A DNA stretch of 64,000 bases, taken from NCBI RefSeq assembly GCF_023242315.1, contig NZ_JALLIY010000010.1:124001-188000 (forward strand), given 5' to 3'. This document shows, piece by piece, positions 9,072-17,565 of this stretch. The DNA is from Pseudomonas sp. MWU13-2105 (GTDB taxonomy: Bacteria > Pseudomonadota > Gammaproteobacteria > Pseudomonadales > Pseudomonadaceae). A model generated the notes under the pieces. It worked only from the letters and a program-made list of their open reading frames with translations, did not search any database and was not told where the DNA came from. The position numbers and the translations under genes are program-made. The stretch's first letter is position 1, and each line of letters opens with the position of its first letter.

Positions 9072-10097
9072 TCAGGCCAGCGCTGACGGAGTAGTGACTG
9101 AAGCCCTTGTTGTCGAGGCCTGCGGCAGATAGCGGGTAACGGCTTGATAAACTTCATCCACCGAAATATTGTCCATGCCGTCTTTTCGAATGATGCTGTG
9201 ATGGGCGTGCATGGGGTACGGACCGGTCTGCGCCGGATCGGTTTTCCCACAGAGCAGGACCATCGGTCGCTCCACCGCACAGGCGACGTGCATCGGGCCG
9301 GTATCGCCGGTCAGCAGTAACTGACAACGCTGGAGGACCGCCGCGAGCTGGCCGACATTGGTCTTGCCGATGAGATTCAGGATATGCGGATGGGCGCTCA
9401 GCGCGTCGGCCGCAAAAGCTTCGCTGGTTGAGCCGGTGAGCACGACATAGACAGCAGGGTGCTGCCTCACCAGGCGTTGTACCAGTTGATCAAAGCGCTT
9501 GAAGGACCAGCTCCGCGTGTCTTTGGTCATCAGGAAAGGAAACAGCTTGTACAAGAAGCGCTGGCCCTTTTTCGAAATCTGATGGCAACCCATGTGCAAG
9601 GCAATCACAAAAGGTTCAGGGGCCGCAGGGATACTCTTGAGTAACCGATCGGCGTCTGCCTTGTCCTGTGCATTGACATTGAGCTCATAGGGGCCCGCTG
9701 GAAATTCGGCGGCTGATGGCAACTGCTGGAGCACAAAGCGATAAAAGTTTTCCGAGTAATGAAAGGCGCCTTCATAACGCGGCAGCATCAATACCCCGGG
9801 GATATCTTTCAGATACTCGGTGACCTTGTTGATGTTCTGCAGAGGCAATACCGCGTCGTACTCGGCGGCCAGTTCGGCAATGGGGCGTTCCTTGGCGGAG
9901 TACAGCGTGTTGATGCAACTGTTATGGGCGAGTAATTCATGGGACAGCCCCGACAACGCCACGGCATCTATCTGAGCATGTGGTTTTGCCTGGCGCAGGG
10001 CGCGAATACCCGGCGTTGCAAACAGGGTATCGCCCAGGCGATGCGGAGCAACCAGCAGAATTTTTTCTGCTGCCTGTAGCGGACTACTTATTTTCAT
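9072..10097 (-). CDS. Glycosyltransferase family 9 (heptosyltransferase-like)
   Basis: A 341-residue GT9 protein of the ADP-heptose:LPS heptosyltransferase fold. Signatures are the N-terminal ILLVAPHRLGDTLFATPGIRAL and the C-terminal nucleotide-sugar site LLTGDTGPMHVACAVERPMV. Members add heptose or other sugars to LPS inner core or other glycans at the cytoplasmic face. The frame is open further upstream to 10373, but that would run into the divergent chemoreceptor gene; the ATG beginning MKISSPLQ fits the family start. It stands alone, away from any LPS core cluster, so the acceptor cannot be read from context. Confidence 0.8.
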   Translation of the reverse strand: MKISSPLQAAEKILLVAPHRLGDTLFATPGIRALRQAKPHAQIDAVALSGLSHELLAHNSCINTLYSAKERPIAELAAEYDAVLPLQNINKVTEYLKDIPGVLMLPRYEGAFHYSENFYRFVLQQLPSAAEFPAGPYELNVNAQDKADADRLLKSIPAAPEPFVIALHMGCHQISKKGQRFLYKLFPFLMTKDTRSWSFKRFDQLVQRLVRQHPAVYVVLTGSTSEAFAADALSAHPHILNLIGKTNVGQLAAVLQRCQLLLTGDTGPMHVACAVERPMVLLCGKTDPAQTGPYPMHAHHSIIRKDGMDNISVDEVYQAVTRYLPQASTTRASVTTPSALA

Positions 10098-10336
10098 GCG
10101 CGATGGATCCGATTTGAGGTCGACGGCGATTTTTCGCGAAGGTGACAGACTATCGTAAAAGTAGGGGAACTTTCCAATCGGTGGGTCTTTCCCGTGACTT
10201 TCCAGGTTCCAGACGCTCCGTCGCCACGCGGTGCTGAAGAAAACCACGGCCAGGCCGATAGCCTGATGGCCGGGATCGCCTGCTATCCTGCCGTGGCCTG
10301 TTGCCTTCCGTCCCCGTTCAATGCGAGATCCCGCCC

Positions 10337-11959
10337 ATGTTGTTGAGAAATATCCGGATTGCACCCCGAGCATTCATCGGTTTTGCCGCCATCGCCTTGC
10401 TCAGTGTGTTCCTGGGGCTGTTCGCGTTGAAGCAGATCCGCGACGTCCAGGCCCAGGCCGCCGATATCCAGAACAACTGGTTGCAGCGGGTGCGGGTGCT
10501 GGCGTCGGCGAATGCCTCGCTGGATCGTTACCGCCTGGGTTCCATGGCCCATATCCTGTCTTCCAGTGCCGCGGACATGAAAGTCTACGAGGACAAATCG
10601 GCCGGGCGCTTGCAAAGCGTGCACGAGCAGATGTCGATTTACGCGGGCTTGCTGACCAGCGGCGACGATAAAGGGCGGCTGGATGCCTTCAACCGCAGCC
10701 TGGAGGCATATGCCAAGAATCACCTGGAGTTGCTCAGGCTGTCGCGGCAAGGGGACAAGGCTGGTGCCAACACCTACCTTTCGACCATCCGCGAATCCTA
10801 CGAGCAGATGACCAAGAACCTCGATGACCTGATCGAGCACGCCAACCAGGGCGCGGAGCTGGCCGGCAAGCAGTCGGCGAGCACCTATGACAACGCGGTG
10901 GCAGGCATCGGCCTGGTGATTCTGCTGGTGGGTGTCGGCACCGTGCTGGTGGCCTGGCTGCTCACCCGTAGTATTACCGTGCCGATCATCGAGGCGGTCC
11001 AGGTCGCGGAAACCATCGCCAAGGGCGACCTGACGCAACCGATCAACCCGGCCGGCAACGACGAAGCCAGTCGCTTGCTCGCGGCCCTGGCGGTGATGCA
11101 GGGCAACTTGCTCACCACCCTCAAGCAGATCACCCACTCGTCGACCCAACTGGCCTCGGCGGCTGAAGAGTTGAACGCGGTGACGGCCGAGGGCAGTCGT
11201 GACCTGCAACAGCAGCATGGTGAAATCGAACAGGCCGCGACCGCCGTGACCGAGATGACCAGCGCCATTGAAGAGGTGGCCAGGAACGCCTTGTCCACCT
11301 CGGATCTGTCCCAGGAGTCGCGGACCATTGCGCTGAAGGGCCAGCAGCGGATGATCGAGGCGGTGACGGCGATTGCCGCGCTGACCCGTGGCGTCGAGGT
11401 CAGCTCCGAGCAGATCGGCGGCCTGGCGGAGCAGGCGCAGGGGATCGGCAAGGTGCTCGATGTGATTCGTACCATCGCCGAGCAGACCAACCTGCTGGCG
11501 CTCAATGCCGCCATTGAAGCGGCGCGCGCCGGTGAGGCCGGTCGCGGCTTCGCGGTGGTCGCGGATGAAGTGCGCGCCTTGGCTCATCGGACCGCGCAGT
11601 CGACCCGGGAAATCGAAGAGATGATCGGCAGCATCCAGACCGGCACCGCCAGCGCCGTGAGCAGCATGCACAGCAGCAGCAACATGACCCGCCAGACCCT
11701 GGAACTCGCCGAGTCGGCGAAGACCGCGCTGGCGGAAATCGTCGAGGCGAATGACGAGATCAATAACCGCAACCTGGTCATCACCACCGCCGCCGACGAG
11801 CAGGCCCATGTCGCCCGCTCGGTGGATCGCAATCTGCTGAATATCCGCGAATTGTCGATCCAGTCTTCCGAAGGCTCGCACCAGACCACCGCCGCGTCGC
11901 AGTCCCTGGCCCATCTGGCCACCGAGCTCAACACCCTGGTCAAGCATTTCCAGATCTAG
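10337..11959 (+). CDS. Methyl-accepting chemotaxis protein
   Basis: A 540-residue membrane chemoreceptor. TM1 (RAFIGFAAIALLSVFLGLFA) lies at about residues 12-31, then a roughly 155-residue periplasmic helical sensor of the four-helix-bundle type, TM2 (AGIGLVILLVGVGTVLVAWL), a HAMP domain beginning TRSITVPI, and a long cytoplasmic coiled-coil signalling domain. The conserved hairpin tip reads IAEQTNLLALNAAIEAARAG then GRGFAVVADEVRALA. There is no C-terminal CheR/CheB tether pentapeptide. I start at MLLRNIRI; an upstream in-frame ATG at 10301 gives an N-terminus unlike the family. The ligand is unknown. It is divergent from the glycosyltransferase gene. Confidence 0.92.
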   Translation: MLLRNIRIAPRAFIGFAAIALLSVFLGLFALKQIRDVQAQAADIQNNWLQRVRVLASANASLDRYRLGSMAHILSSSAADMKVYEDKSAGRLQSVHEQMSIYAGLLTSGDDKGRLDAFNRSLEAYAKNHLELLRLSRQGDKAGANTYLSTIRESYEQMTKNLDDLIEHANQGAELAGKQSASTYDNAVAGIGLVILLVGVGTVLVAWLLTRSITVPIIEAVQVAETIAKGDLTQPINPAGNDEASRLLAALAVMQGNLLTTLKQITHSSTQLASAAEELNAVTAEGSRDLQQQHGEIEQAATAVTEMTSAIEEVARNALSTSDLSQESRTIALKGQQRMIEAVTAIAALTRGVEVSSEQIGGLAEQAQGIGKVLDVIRTIAEQTNLLALNAAIEAARAGEAGRGFAVVADEVRALAHRTAQSTREIEEMIGSIQTGTASAVSSMHSSSNMTRQTLELAESAKTALAEIVEANDEINNRNLVITTAADEQAHVARSVDRNLLNIRELSIQSSEGSHQTTAASQSLAHLATELNTLVKHFQI

Positions 11960-11966
11960 AGTTCCG

Positions 11967-12842
11967 TCAATGGCTGAGCATCTGCAATGGCCAGGCATGG
12001 CTGATGGCGGCGATTCGCTCGGGGCCGAGAGCGAATGCCTGGAACCACTGCCGGCTGAGGTCCCGCCACTGACGGATGTCCGGTTGGCTGGTCTGGCCCA
12101 GGTCGGAGCTATACACCACTCGTGGCAGGTCCCGTAGCACCTGGGCGAAGTCCTCCTCGTCTTGATAACCGAGCAGGTAGGTCAGGGCGGTCTGTTCGAT
12201 ATAGAGCCACGGCAGGTCGCCGAGCGCCCGCAAGTCCGCGGCACTCATCCCGGTCAGCGGATTGGCCGGTTGGTTCAGCATCAGCCGTGGCACCTGCAAC
12301 CGCTCGGCGGCGTCCACCAGGCGCAACACCTCCTGGCGATTGGCATGACCGCTGGAAATCACCACCGGGTAGTCCCGACTCATGCGTAGCAGGTCCAGGG
12401 TTGCCGCGCTCAACTGGCCGCTGTCATCGCTGACCGTCAGGGGTTGCACCGGCCGTTCGCTGAGGATCGGGTGGCTGAGCGTCCGGGCCAGCCGGCTGGT
12501 ATGGGAACGCCCGGTCACCGTGGGCAGGTGCACGATAAAGCGCAAGTCGAGGGCGCCGTGCTGGCACAGGGAGCGCTCCACCACCCGCCAGTCCAGGCCT
12601 CCGGCGATTTCATTGAGCACGATCGAACCGGACACCGGCAGACCCTGTTCGCGGGCCTCCCAGGCCTGTGCCGCGGTGCAGCCCAGGTGGTTCTTGAGCA
12701 CCACCCAGCCTTCCTGGGCGGCGTAGTGGCTGCCAGCCTGCAAGGCACTGTGGCGCCGCAGATAGGCGTCGGGGCCGGCGTGGTAATGCACGTCGATAAA
12801 GCGGGCCTGCGCGGCCTGGGCCGCGGTCTTGGAGACATTCAT
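11967..12842 (-). CDS. DUF6282-type metal-dependent hydrolase-like protein
   Basis: A 291-residue amidohydrolase-superfamily-like protein. The N-terminal FIDVHYHAGPD carries the HxH metal pair typical of this superfamily; later candidates are His in VVISSGHANRQE and Asp in VVYSSDLGQ. This arrangement matches DUF6282 proteins of unknown substrate. It is the last gene of the nine-gene minus-strand operon, and its ATG overlaps the stop of the preceding hydrolase-fold gene (ATGA), which fixes the start at 12842 rather than the ATG at 12851. A ring or amide hydrolysis role fits the neighbouring monooxygenase but is inference. Confidence 0.75.
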   Translation of the reverse strand: MNVSKTAAQAAQARFIDVHYHAGPDAYLRRHSALQAGSHYAAQEGWVVLKNHLGCTAAQAWEAREQGLPVSGSIVLNEIAGGLDWRVVERSLCQHGALDLRFIVHLPTVTGRSHTSRLARTLSHPILSERPVQPLTVSDDSGQLSAATLDLLRMSRDYPVVISSGHANRQEVLRLVDAAERLQVPRLMLNQPANPLTGMSAADLRALGDLPWLYIEQTALTYLLGYQDEEDFAQVLRDLPRVVYSSDLGQTSQPDIRQWRDLSRQWFQAFALGPERIAAISHAWPLQMLSH

Positions 12843-13615
12843 GCGGGGCACTCCAGATCGATTCCCAGATGACTGCGCACGCTGTTCTCCACCCAGGCCA
12901 GATCGTCCTGCAAGGGGCGCATGCCAGCACCGGGCACGCTGACGGCCAGGTGCCGCGTGGACGTGCTGAAGCTGACATTGGCGGCCCTGACCAATTGCGA
13001 GTCCTCGCCGAAAAGGCTCAGCAGACGGCCCGGCCAGGCGCTCACCTGGGACTCCAGGTTGAGCTTGCTCAGCAGCCGGAAGCCCCGGTCCAGGCGGTGA
13101 CCGGCCTGCCTGTCATCGAGGCTGCCCGAGGTGGGCTGCTGTGTGGTCGGCGGGCGGTGGGCCGGCAGTACCCACTGTTCGAGCAGCAGCAGTGCCTTGT
13201 CCACATCGCCGGCGCTGGCGAGCTCGGCCATCGCCCCGAGCCTGCGGTCAAGGATCTTGTCGGCCCGGGTGGGCGATGAGATCAGCAGGACCTTGGCGGT
13301 CTGCTCGCCGACGGCGGTGGCCAGCAGGCTCTGGACCAGCGCGCCGCCCAGTGCCGACCCGGCCAGCAGGGCAATCGGCCCCAGCGGTTCGAGCACTGTC
13401 GCCCAACGTCGGGTAAAGCTGGCCAGGTCCTCATCGTCATCAGCCAGCAGCGACAGTGTGTCGAAGATCAGTACGCGGTAGCCCTTGGCGACCAGGGCCT
13501 GGGTCAGCGGGGCGAAAAACTGACCTTCGTCCCAGGCCGGCATGACCGGGGAGAGCACCACCGCCAGCTCCGGCCCTTGACCAAACTGCACATGCACAGG
13601 TACTTGAGTGTTCAT
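12839..13615 (-). CDS. Alpha/beta-hydrolase-fold protein with degraded catalytic motifs
   Basis: A 258-residue protein with the outline of an alpha/beta hydrolase: strand LAVVLSPVMPAW, then YRVLIFDTLSLL, the nucleophile-elbow position IALLAGSALGGALVQ, and a late PGAG loop. The elbow lacks the normal GxSxG spacing (Ala at -2, Leu at +2), and the residue after PGAG, normally the catalytic His, is Met (VPGAGMRPLQDD). It may therefore be a non-catalytic homologue or use a different mechanism. GGAAAGGAA precedes the chosen ATG; the longer open frame to 13738 overlaps the preceding gene. It is coupled by ATGA to the DUF6282 gene. Confidence 0.75.
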   Translation of the reverse strand: MNTQVPVHVQFGQGPELAVVLSPVMPAWDEGQFFAPLTQALVAKGYRVLIFDTLSLLADDDEDLASFTRRWATVLEPLGPIALLAGSALGGALVQSLLATAVGEQTAKVLLISSPTRADKILDRRLGAMAELASAGDVDKALLLLEQWVLPAHRPPTTQQPTSGSLDDRQAGHRLDRGFRLLSKLNLESQVSAWPGRLLSLFGEDSQLVRAANVSFSTSTRHLAVSVPGAGMRPLQDDLAWVENSVRSHLGIDLECPA

Positions 13616-13649
13616 ATCGATTCCTTTCCAGTCGGGCGTGTGGGTCGTG

Positions 13650-14624
13650 TCAGGCAAACAGTTTGCGGGCGTCGCGCAGCGCCTGTTCGGCACCGCGCAG
13701 GGTTTGCTCGACGATGCTGGTTGCCGGCAGCACATCATTGATCAGGTCCGCGACCTCACCGGCCCAGATGGCGCGGATATCGGTGTTGTCGTCACGCAGC
13801 GCCTGGGCGTAGTCCTCGCCGACGCTGGGCGGTGCCTGCAGCAGCTCTTGCTCGAAGCCGAGCCAGCGCGCGGTGAAGTCGTTGGCCAGCGCGCGGCCGC
13901 TGTACTGCTCGGGCCACTCGATGCCGCGCACCAGGTCGAAGGCCCGGGTGCGTACGGTATCGCCGGCGCGGGCCTGGACCAGCCGTTGCTTGAGCTTGTC
14001 GGAGGGTAGCGCTTCCTCGCTGGCCAGGAAGCGCGTGCCCATCATCGCCCCGTCGGCCCCCAGCAGCAGGGCGGCGGCCAGGCCGCGGCCGTCGGCGATG
14101 CCTCCGGCGGCAATCAGCACCGTGTCTTTGGCAACGGCGTCGCGTACCGCCGGGAGCAGCGGAAACGAGGCCCGGCGCAGGCTGTGGCCGCCGGCTTCGG
14201 CCCCTTGCACAATCAGCGCATCAGCCCCCGCATCCAGTGCGGCCAGGGCCTGGTCGACCTCGTGAACCTGGACAATGGCCAGGGCACCGCTGTCCTTGAT
14301 CGGTTCGATGAAGGCGCGCGCGTCGCCAAATGACAAGGCGACCACCTGGGGTCGATAGGACAGGGCCAGGTCCAGCAGTTCGAAGCGCCGGGCCACGGTA
14401 AACATCACCAGGCCCACGCCCCAGGGTTCCTTGACGTCGCTCATCAGCGCCAGTTCGGTCTTCATCCAGTCCGGATCGCCATAGCTGGCACCCACCAGGC
14501 CCAGGCCGCCGGCCCTTGACACGGCGGCGGCAAGGCGTCCGCCCGAAGCCCCTCCCATGGGGGCCAGGACCAGCGGGTTGGCGGTGTTGAGCAGGCGGGT
14601 CAGCGGGGTAGCAAAAGTGCTCAC
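13650..14624 (-). CDS. Nitronate monooxygenase / 2-nitropropane dioxygenase family flavoprotein
   Basis: A 324-residue FMN-binding TIM barrel of the NMO/NPD family, related to enoyl-ACP reductase FabK. Motifs are the N-terminal PLVLAPMGGASGGRLAAAVS, GLVGASYG, the conserved ALIVQGAEAGGHS with the catalytic-type His, and the phosphate-binding IAAGGIADGRGLAAAL plus GAMMGTRFLAS. Members oxidise nitronates or act on uncharacterised substrates. It is the seventh gene of the operon; an 81-base gap with a 14-bp hairpin separates it from the preceding small monooxygenase-fold gene. The substrate is unknown. Confidence 0.88.
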   Translation of the reverse strand: MSTFATPLTRLLNTANPLVLAPMGGASGGRLAAAVSRAGGLGLVGASYGDPDWMKTELALMSDVKEPWGVGLVMFTVARRFELLDLALSYRPQVVALSFGDARAFIEPIKDSGALAIVQVHEVDQALAALDAGADALIVQGAEAGGHSLRRASFPLLPAVRDAVAKDTVLIAAGGIADGRGLAAALLLGADGAMMGTRFLASEEALPSDKLKQRLVQARAGDTVRTRAFDLVRGIEWPEQYSGRALANDFTARWLGFEQELLQAPPSVGEDYAQALRDDNTDIRAIWAGEVADLINDVLPATSIVEQTLRGAEQALRDARKLFA

Positions 14625-14660
14625 GGTGTATCTCCTTGATGTACCGATTGGAAAACGCCG

Positions 14661-14702
14661 CTCGACAGGCCCGCGCGAACCAGCAATGGCGGGCCTGTCG
14701 AG
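14661..14702. other. 14-bp perfect inverted repeat inside the orphan operon
   Basis: CTCGACAGGCCCGC (14661-14674) pairs perfectly with 14689-14702 around a 14-base loop. It lies four bases after the stop of the ABM-fold gene (14706 on the minus strand) and before the nitronate-monooxygenase start. In the transcript it could act as an RNA processing or stability element or a partial terminator that tapers expression of the last three genes. Confidence 0.6.
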
Positions 14703-14705
14703 GGT

Positions 14706-15074
14706 TCAGGCGAGCGCGGCGGCAGGAAGGGTGGCCGCGGGGATGTAGTCGCTGACCCGGTACAGGTGGAACTCCCAGGTGCCGGTCTCTTTCAGGCGCG
14801 AATAGCGCGACATGAACTGCTCGTCGGAAAACAGCGAGTCGAATTCTTCCTTGCTGCTCCATTGCGCCTGGTTGATCACGGTCTTGCCGTCGATGCTCTT
14901 GAACAGGCGGCTCCACTGGAACGACGGATAGGTCTGGGCTACATAGCCCACGGCCGAGCGCAGCACATCGAGGGCGGCGTCCTGCTGGCCGTCGAAGACA
15001 TGCACGACATTGACCAGGAAGATCGCCTGGCTTTCGTCATGGCCGGGTGCGTTGAAAGGGATCGGGTTGCTCAT
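14706..15074 (-). CDS. ABM-fold (antibiotic-biosynthesis-monooxygenase-like) small protein
   Basis: A 122-residue dimeric ferredoxin-like alpha/beta-barrel protein. The pattern IFLVNVVHVFDGQQDAALDVLRSAVGYVA then SFQWSRLFKSIDGKTVINQAQW and EQFMSRYS fits the ABM family, whose members are cofactor-free monooxygenases, quinol oxidases or binding proteins. It sits between the flavin reductase and the nitronate monooxygenase of the operon, so a role on a pathway intermediate is likely. No catalytic residues can be assigned with confidence. Confidence 0.72.
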   Translation of the reverse strand: MSNPIPFNAPGHDESQAIFLVNVVHVFDGQQDAALDVLRSAVGYVAQTYPSFQWSRLFKSIDGKTVINQAQWSSKEEFDSLFSDEQFMSRYSRLKETGTWEFHLYRVSDYIPAATLPAAALA

Positions 15075-15109
15075 GTTGCCTCCAGGTAATACAGGGTATG
15101 CAAAGGGTG

Positions 15110-15640
15110 TCAGTGGTTCAGGGCGTGGGACTTGGCCGGTTGGCCGTCCTGCCAGAGCAGCGGGGAGATGCGTTCGCCGACCAGGGACTTTTCAACCCGA
15201 CCGACAATCACTTCATGGGTGGCGTAGCTCAGCCGCGCATCGACCCGGCAGAACAACGTTGCCTGGGCGTCGAGCAGGTACGGCAACTCCTCGGCGTGGT
15301 CCCAGTCTCCGTGCTCGAAGCGCGCCGGGCCCTTGAGCCGGCCGGCGAAGATGCCCACCAGGTCGCTCTGCGTGGTGTCGAGCAGGTTGACGCTGAAGCG
15401 TTGATTGCTCAGCAGCGGTTGATAGAGGCTGGCGGAGTGGTTGATGCAGATCAGCAGCGAGGGTGGTTCGGTGCACAACGAACTGACCGCGGTGGCGACC
15501 ATGCCACAGCGCGCGCTGCCGACGCCGGTGGCGATGATCGAGACGGTGCTGGTCAGGCGTCGCATGGCCCGTTTGAAGTCTTCGGCCGTTTCCTCCATGG
15601 AATGCTCGGGGGCCCGCGCCAACGCGCTGACGGCACTCAT
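15110..15640 (-). CDS. Flavin reductase, partner of the adjacent monooxygenase
   Basis: A 176-residue split-barrel flavin reductase of the RutF/HpaC/DszD class that supplies reduced FMN or FAD to a two-component monooxygenase. Signatures are the N-terminal FKRAMRRLTSTVSIIATG, the flavin-loop MVATAVSSLCTEPPSLLICI, NQRFSVNLL, GRLKGPARFEHGDW and the late ATHEVIVGRVE. Its ATG overlaps the stop of the luciferase-like monooxygenase gene (ATGA), strong evidence that the two proteins work together. Confidence 0.92.
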   Translation of the reverse strand: MSAVSALARAPEHSMEETAEDFKRAMRRLTSTVSIIATGVGSARCGMVATAVSSLCTEPPSLLICINHSASLYQPLLSNQRFSVNLLDTTQSDLVGIFAGRLKGPARFEHGDWDHAEELPYLLDAQATLFCRVDARLSYATHEVIVGRVEKSLVGERISPLLWQDGQPAKSHALNH

Positions 15641-16812
15641 GCGACTGCACCGATGAGCAACCGCGAGCGCAGGTGCGACTGGCGCAGGCCGGCATCCTCC
15701 ATGCGTGGCAGCACATCCTCGAGGAACTCGTCGAGGCCGCTCTGGTAGTCCAGCCAGGTCAGGCAGATACCATCGATGCCCAGGTCGCTGTAGCGCTGGA
15801 ACTGGTCGGTGATCATTTCGGCGGTACCCACCAGCGGAACCCCGGCGAATCCGGCCTTGAAGTGGAAGCGGAAACGTTCGGCGTCCTCGGTATTGGCGAA
15901 CATGCCGCTCTGGATGCCGATTTCCGAGGTGACATTGTCCAGCGCCACTTCATCGCCGTGCTGGTTGACGTAGTAGTCGAGGTATTTCTCGGCCTCTTCC
16001 AGGCTGTCCTTCTGCACGACATAGGCGTAGACCCAGATCTGCAACTCGCGGGCGTACTCCAGGCGCGCCAGGTCGCGATAGGCTTTGATCTGTGCGGCAA
16101 TGGTGGCGTCGTCATCCTCGTGCTTGAGGATCAGGAACGCCGCATCGCAATGCTCGGCGCAGAACCGCCGCCCGCGCTCGGAACCACCGGCGTTCATCAG
16201 GAACGGTGTGTTGAGCGGCTTGGGCTGGGCAAAGCCCTGGGCGATATTGAAGAAGTCGCCCTTGAAGTCGAAGTTGCCCGGTTCGCTCCAGGCCTTGCGC
16301 GCGACGTTCAGCCACTCATCGGCATGGTCGTAACGACGATCATGCTCCAGCTGCACGCCACCGTTGAACATGCCCATTTCCTTGCCGTACCAGCCGCAGA
16401 TCATGTTCAGGCCGAAGCGGCCGCCGCTGATATGGTCGATGGTCGCCGCCTGCTTGGCCGCGAACAGCGGGTGCACGGTGGACAGATGCGAGGTGGTGAA
16501 CAAGGCGATCTGTTCGGTGACCGAGGCCAGCCCGGCGGCCCAGGTATAGGTCTCGAAGGACACGCCCATCGGGTCGCTGGCACCGCCCCAGCCGCGCCAG
16601 CGGCCCACCGGCAGCAGCAGTTCGAGGCCGGCCTTGTCGGCTTTTTTGGCGATCTCCAGGTTGCCGCTCCAGTCGGCGGCCTTCAACCGCTCCGGTACCG
16701 TGGTCAAGGTGCAGCCGCCTTCGATATTGAGGGCGAACACCCCCAGCTTGATCTTGTTGGTGCTGCTGCGCATCGGGTTGGTCTTGATAACGCTGGCGTT
16801 GTTCGAAGTCAT
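15637..16812 (-). CDS. Luciferase-like FMNH2-dependent monooxygenase (RutA/SfnG-like)
   Basis: A 391-residue bacterial-luciferase-fold monooxygenase. Family blocks are IKLGVFALNIEGG, GLELLLPVGRWRGWGG, the AATIDHISGGRFGLNMICGWYGKEM signature region shared with RutA (pyrimidine oxygenase) and SfnG (dimethylsulfone monooxygenase), LEHDRRYDHADEW, and FLMNAGGSERGRRFC. It uses FMNH2 from the coupled flavin reductase to oxygenate an unknown compound, possibly opening a ring or cleaving a C-S or C-N bond. The start at MTSNNAS has GGAGAG upstream; the longer open frame to 16842 is not needed. Fourth gene of the operon. Confidence 0.88.
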   Translation of the reverse strand: MTSNNASVIKTNPMRSSTNKIKLGVFALNIEGGCTLTTVPERLKAADWSGNLEIAKKADKAGLELLLPVGRWRGWGGASDPMGVSFETYTWAAGLASVTEQIALFTTSHLSTVHPLFAAKQAATIDHISGGRFGLNMICGWYGKEMGMFNGGVQLEHDRRYDHADEWLNVARKAWSEPGNFDFKGDFFNIAQGFAQPKPLNTPFLMNAGGSERGRRFCAEHCDAAFLILKHEDDDATIAAQIKAYRDLARLEYARELQIWVYAYVVQKDSLEEAEKYLDYYVNQHGDEVALDNVTSEIGIQSGMFANTEDAERFRFHFKAGFAGVPLVGTAEMITDQFQRYSDLGIDGICLTWLDYQSGLDEFLEDVLPRMEDAGLRQSHLRSRLLIGAVA

Positions 16813-16857
16813 GGATTCTCTCCTGGATGAGGGGCGTGACACGCGTCGTGGGTTGGC

Positions 16858-17565
16858 TCAGGCGGCACTCGAGGCCTTGGCCTCGGCGGCCAGCCAGGGT
16901 TGGTCATAGCGGTGCAGGCGTCGCGCCTCGGCCAGGGACAGGCCCTGGCCGACCGATTCGATGATGTCGCGTTCGGTCTTTTCCACGGCGATGGCGCGCT
17001 TGATGACTTCCTCCGCGTGGGCGAGGGGGATCACCAGGCAGCCGCTGGCGTCGCCGACGATCAGGTCGCCGGGCTGGATCGTCACGCCGCCGATCTGCAC
17101 CGGAACCTGGGTGGCCTTGAGCTGCACGCGGTTTTTACCCGACTGCATGAAGCGGCCACGACTGAACAACGGGTAACCGAGGCGGATCACCGTATCGATG
17201 TCCCGTGCGGCCCCATCGATCAACGTGCCGCGAATATTCCGGCTGACCGCCACATGGGTGAGGATGTCGCCCCAGACGGTGGCGTCGAGCCGGCCGGCGT
17301 TGCTGGAAACGACCACCGAGTCGGGCGGCACGTCGTCGATGTAGTTGGCGGCGTTCTTGAAACCGTCACCGGACTCCACCGGCTCGTAGAGCACGGTGAA
17401 GGCGAACCCGCTGCAGCGAGTGCCGGGCACTTGCTGGACGATGCCGACCAGGCCGGCATCGATGCCGAGACTGTCGAGGGCATCGCTCAGCGATGCGGTA
17501 TCGAGTGCGGCGCTGTGTTCCAGCAGCCAGGCGCGTCGTGGCGCCGAGAGGGAAGACTGGCTCAT
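16858..17565 (-). CDS. RraA-like family protein (HMG/CHA-aldolase or decarboxylase-like)
   Basis: A 235-residue RraA-fold protein. The ligand site is visible as GTLIDGAARDIDTVIRLGYP, containing the Arg-Asp pair and preceding Gly run that bind metal and carboxylate in 4-hydroxy-4-methyl-2-oxoglutarate aldolases, and PGDLIVGDASGCLVIP near the end. Such enzymes retro-aldol or decarboxylate oxo-diacids; plain RraA regulators of RNase E are shorter (about 160 residues) and lack the catalytic pair. AAGGAG precedes the ATG, which overlaps the upstream gene's stop (ATGA). The frame is open far upstream to 18000, but that part is antisense-type shadow of the dehydrogenase gene in another frame. Confidence 0.85.
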   Translation of the reverse strand: MSQSSLSAPRRAWLLEHSAALDTASLSDALDSLGIDAGLVGIVQQVPGTRCSGFAFTVLYEPVESGDGFKNAANYIDDVPPDSVVVSSNAGRLDATVWGDILTHVAVSRNIRGTLIDGAARDIDTVIRLGYPLFSRGRFMQSGKNRVQLKATQVPVQIGGVTIQPGDLIVGDASGCLVIPLAHAEEVIKRAIAVEKTERDIIESVGQGLSLAEARRLHRYDQPWLAAEAKASSAA

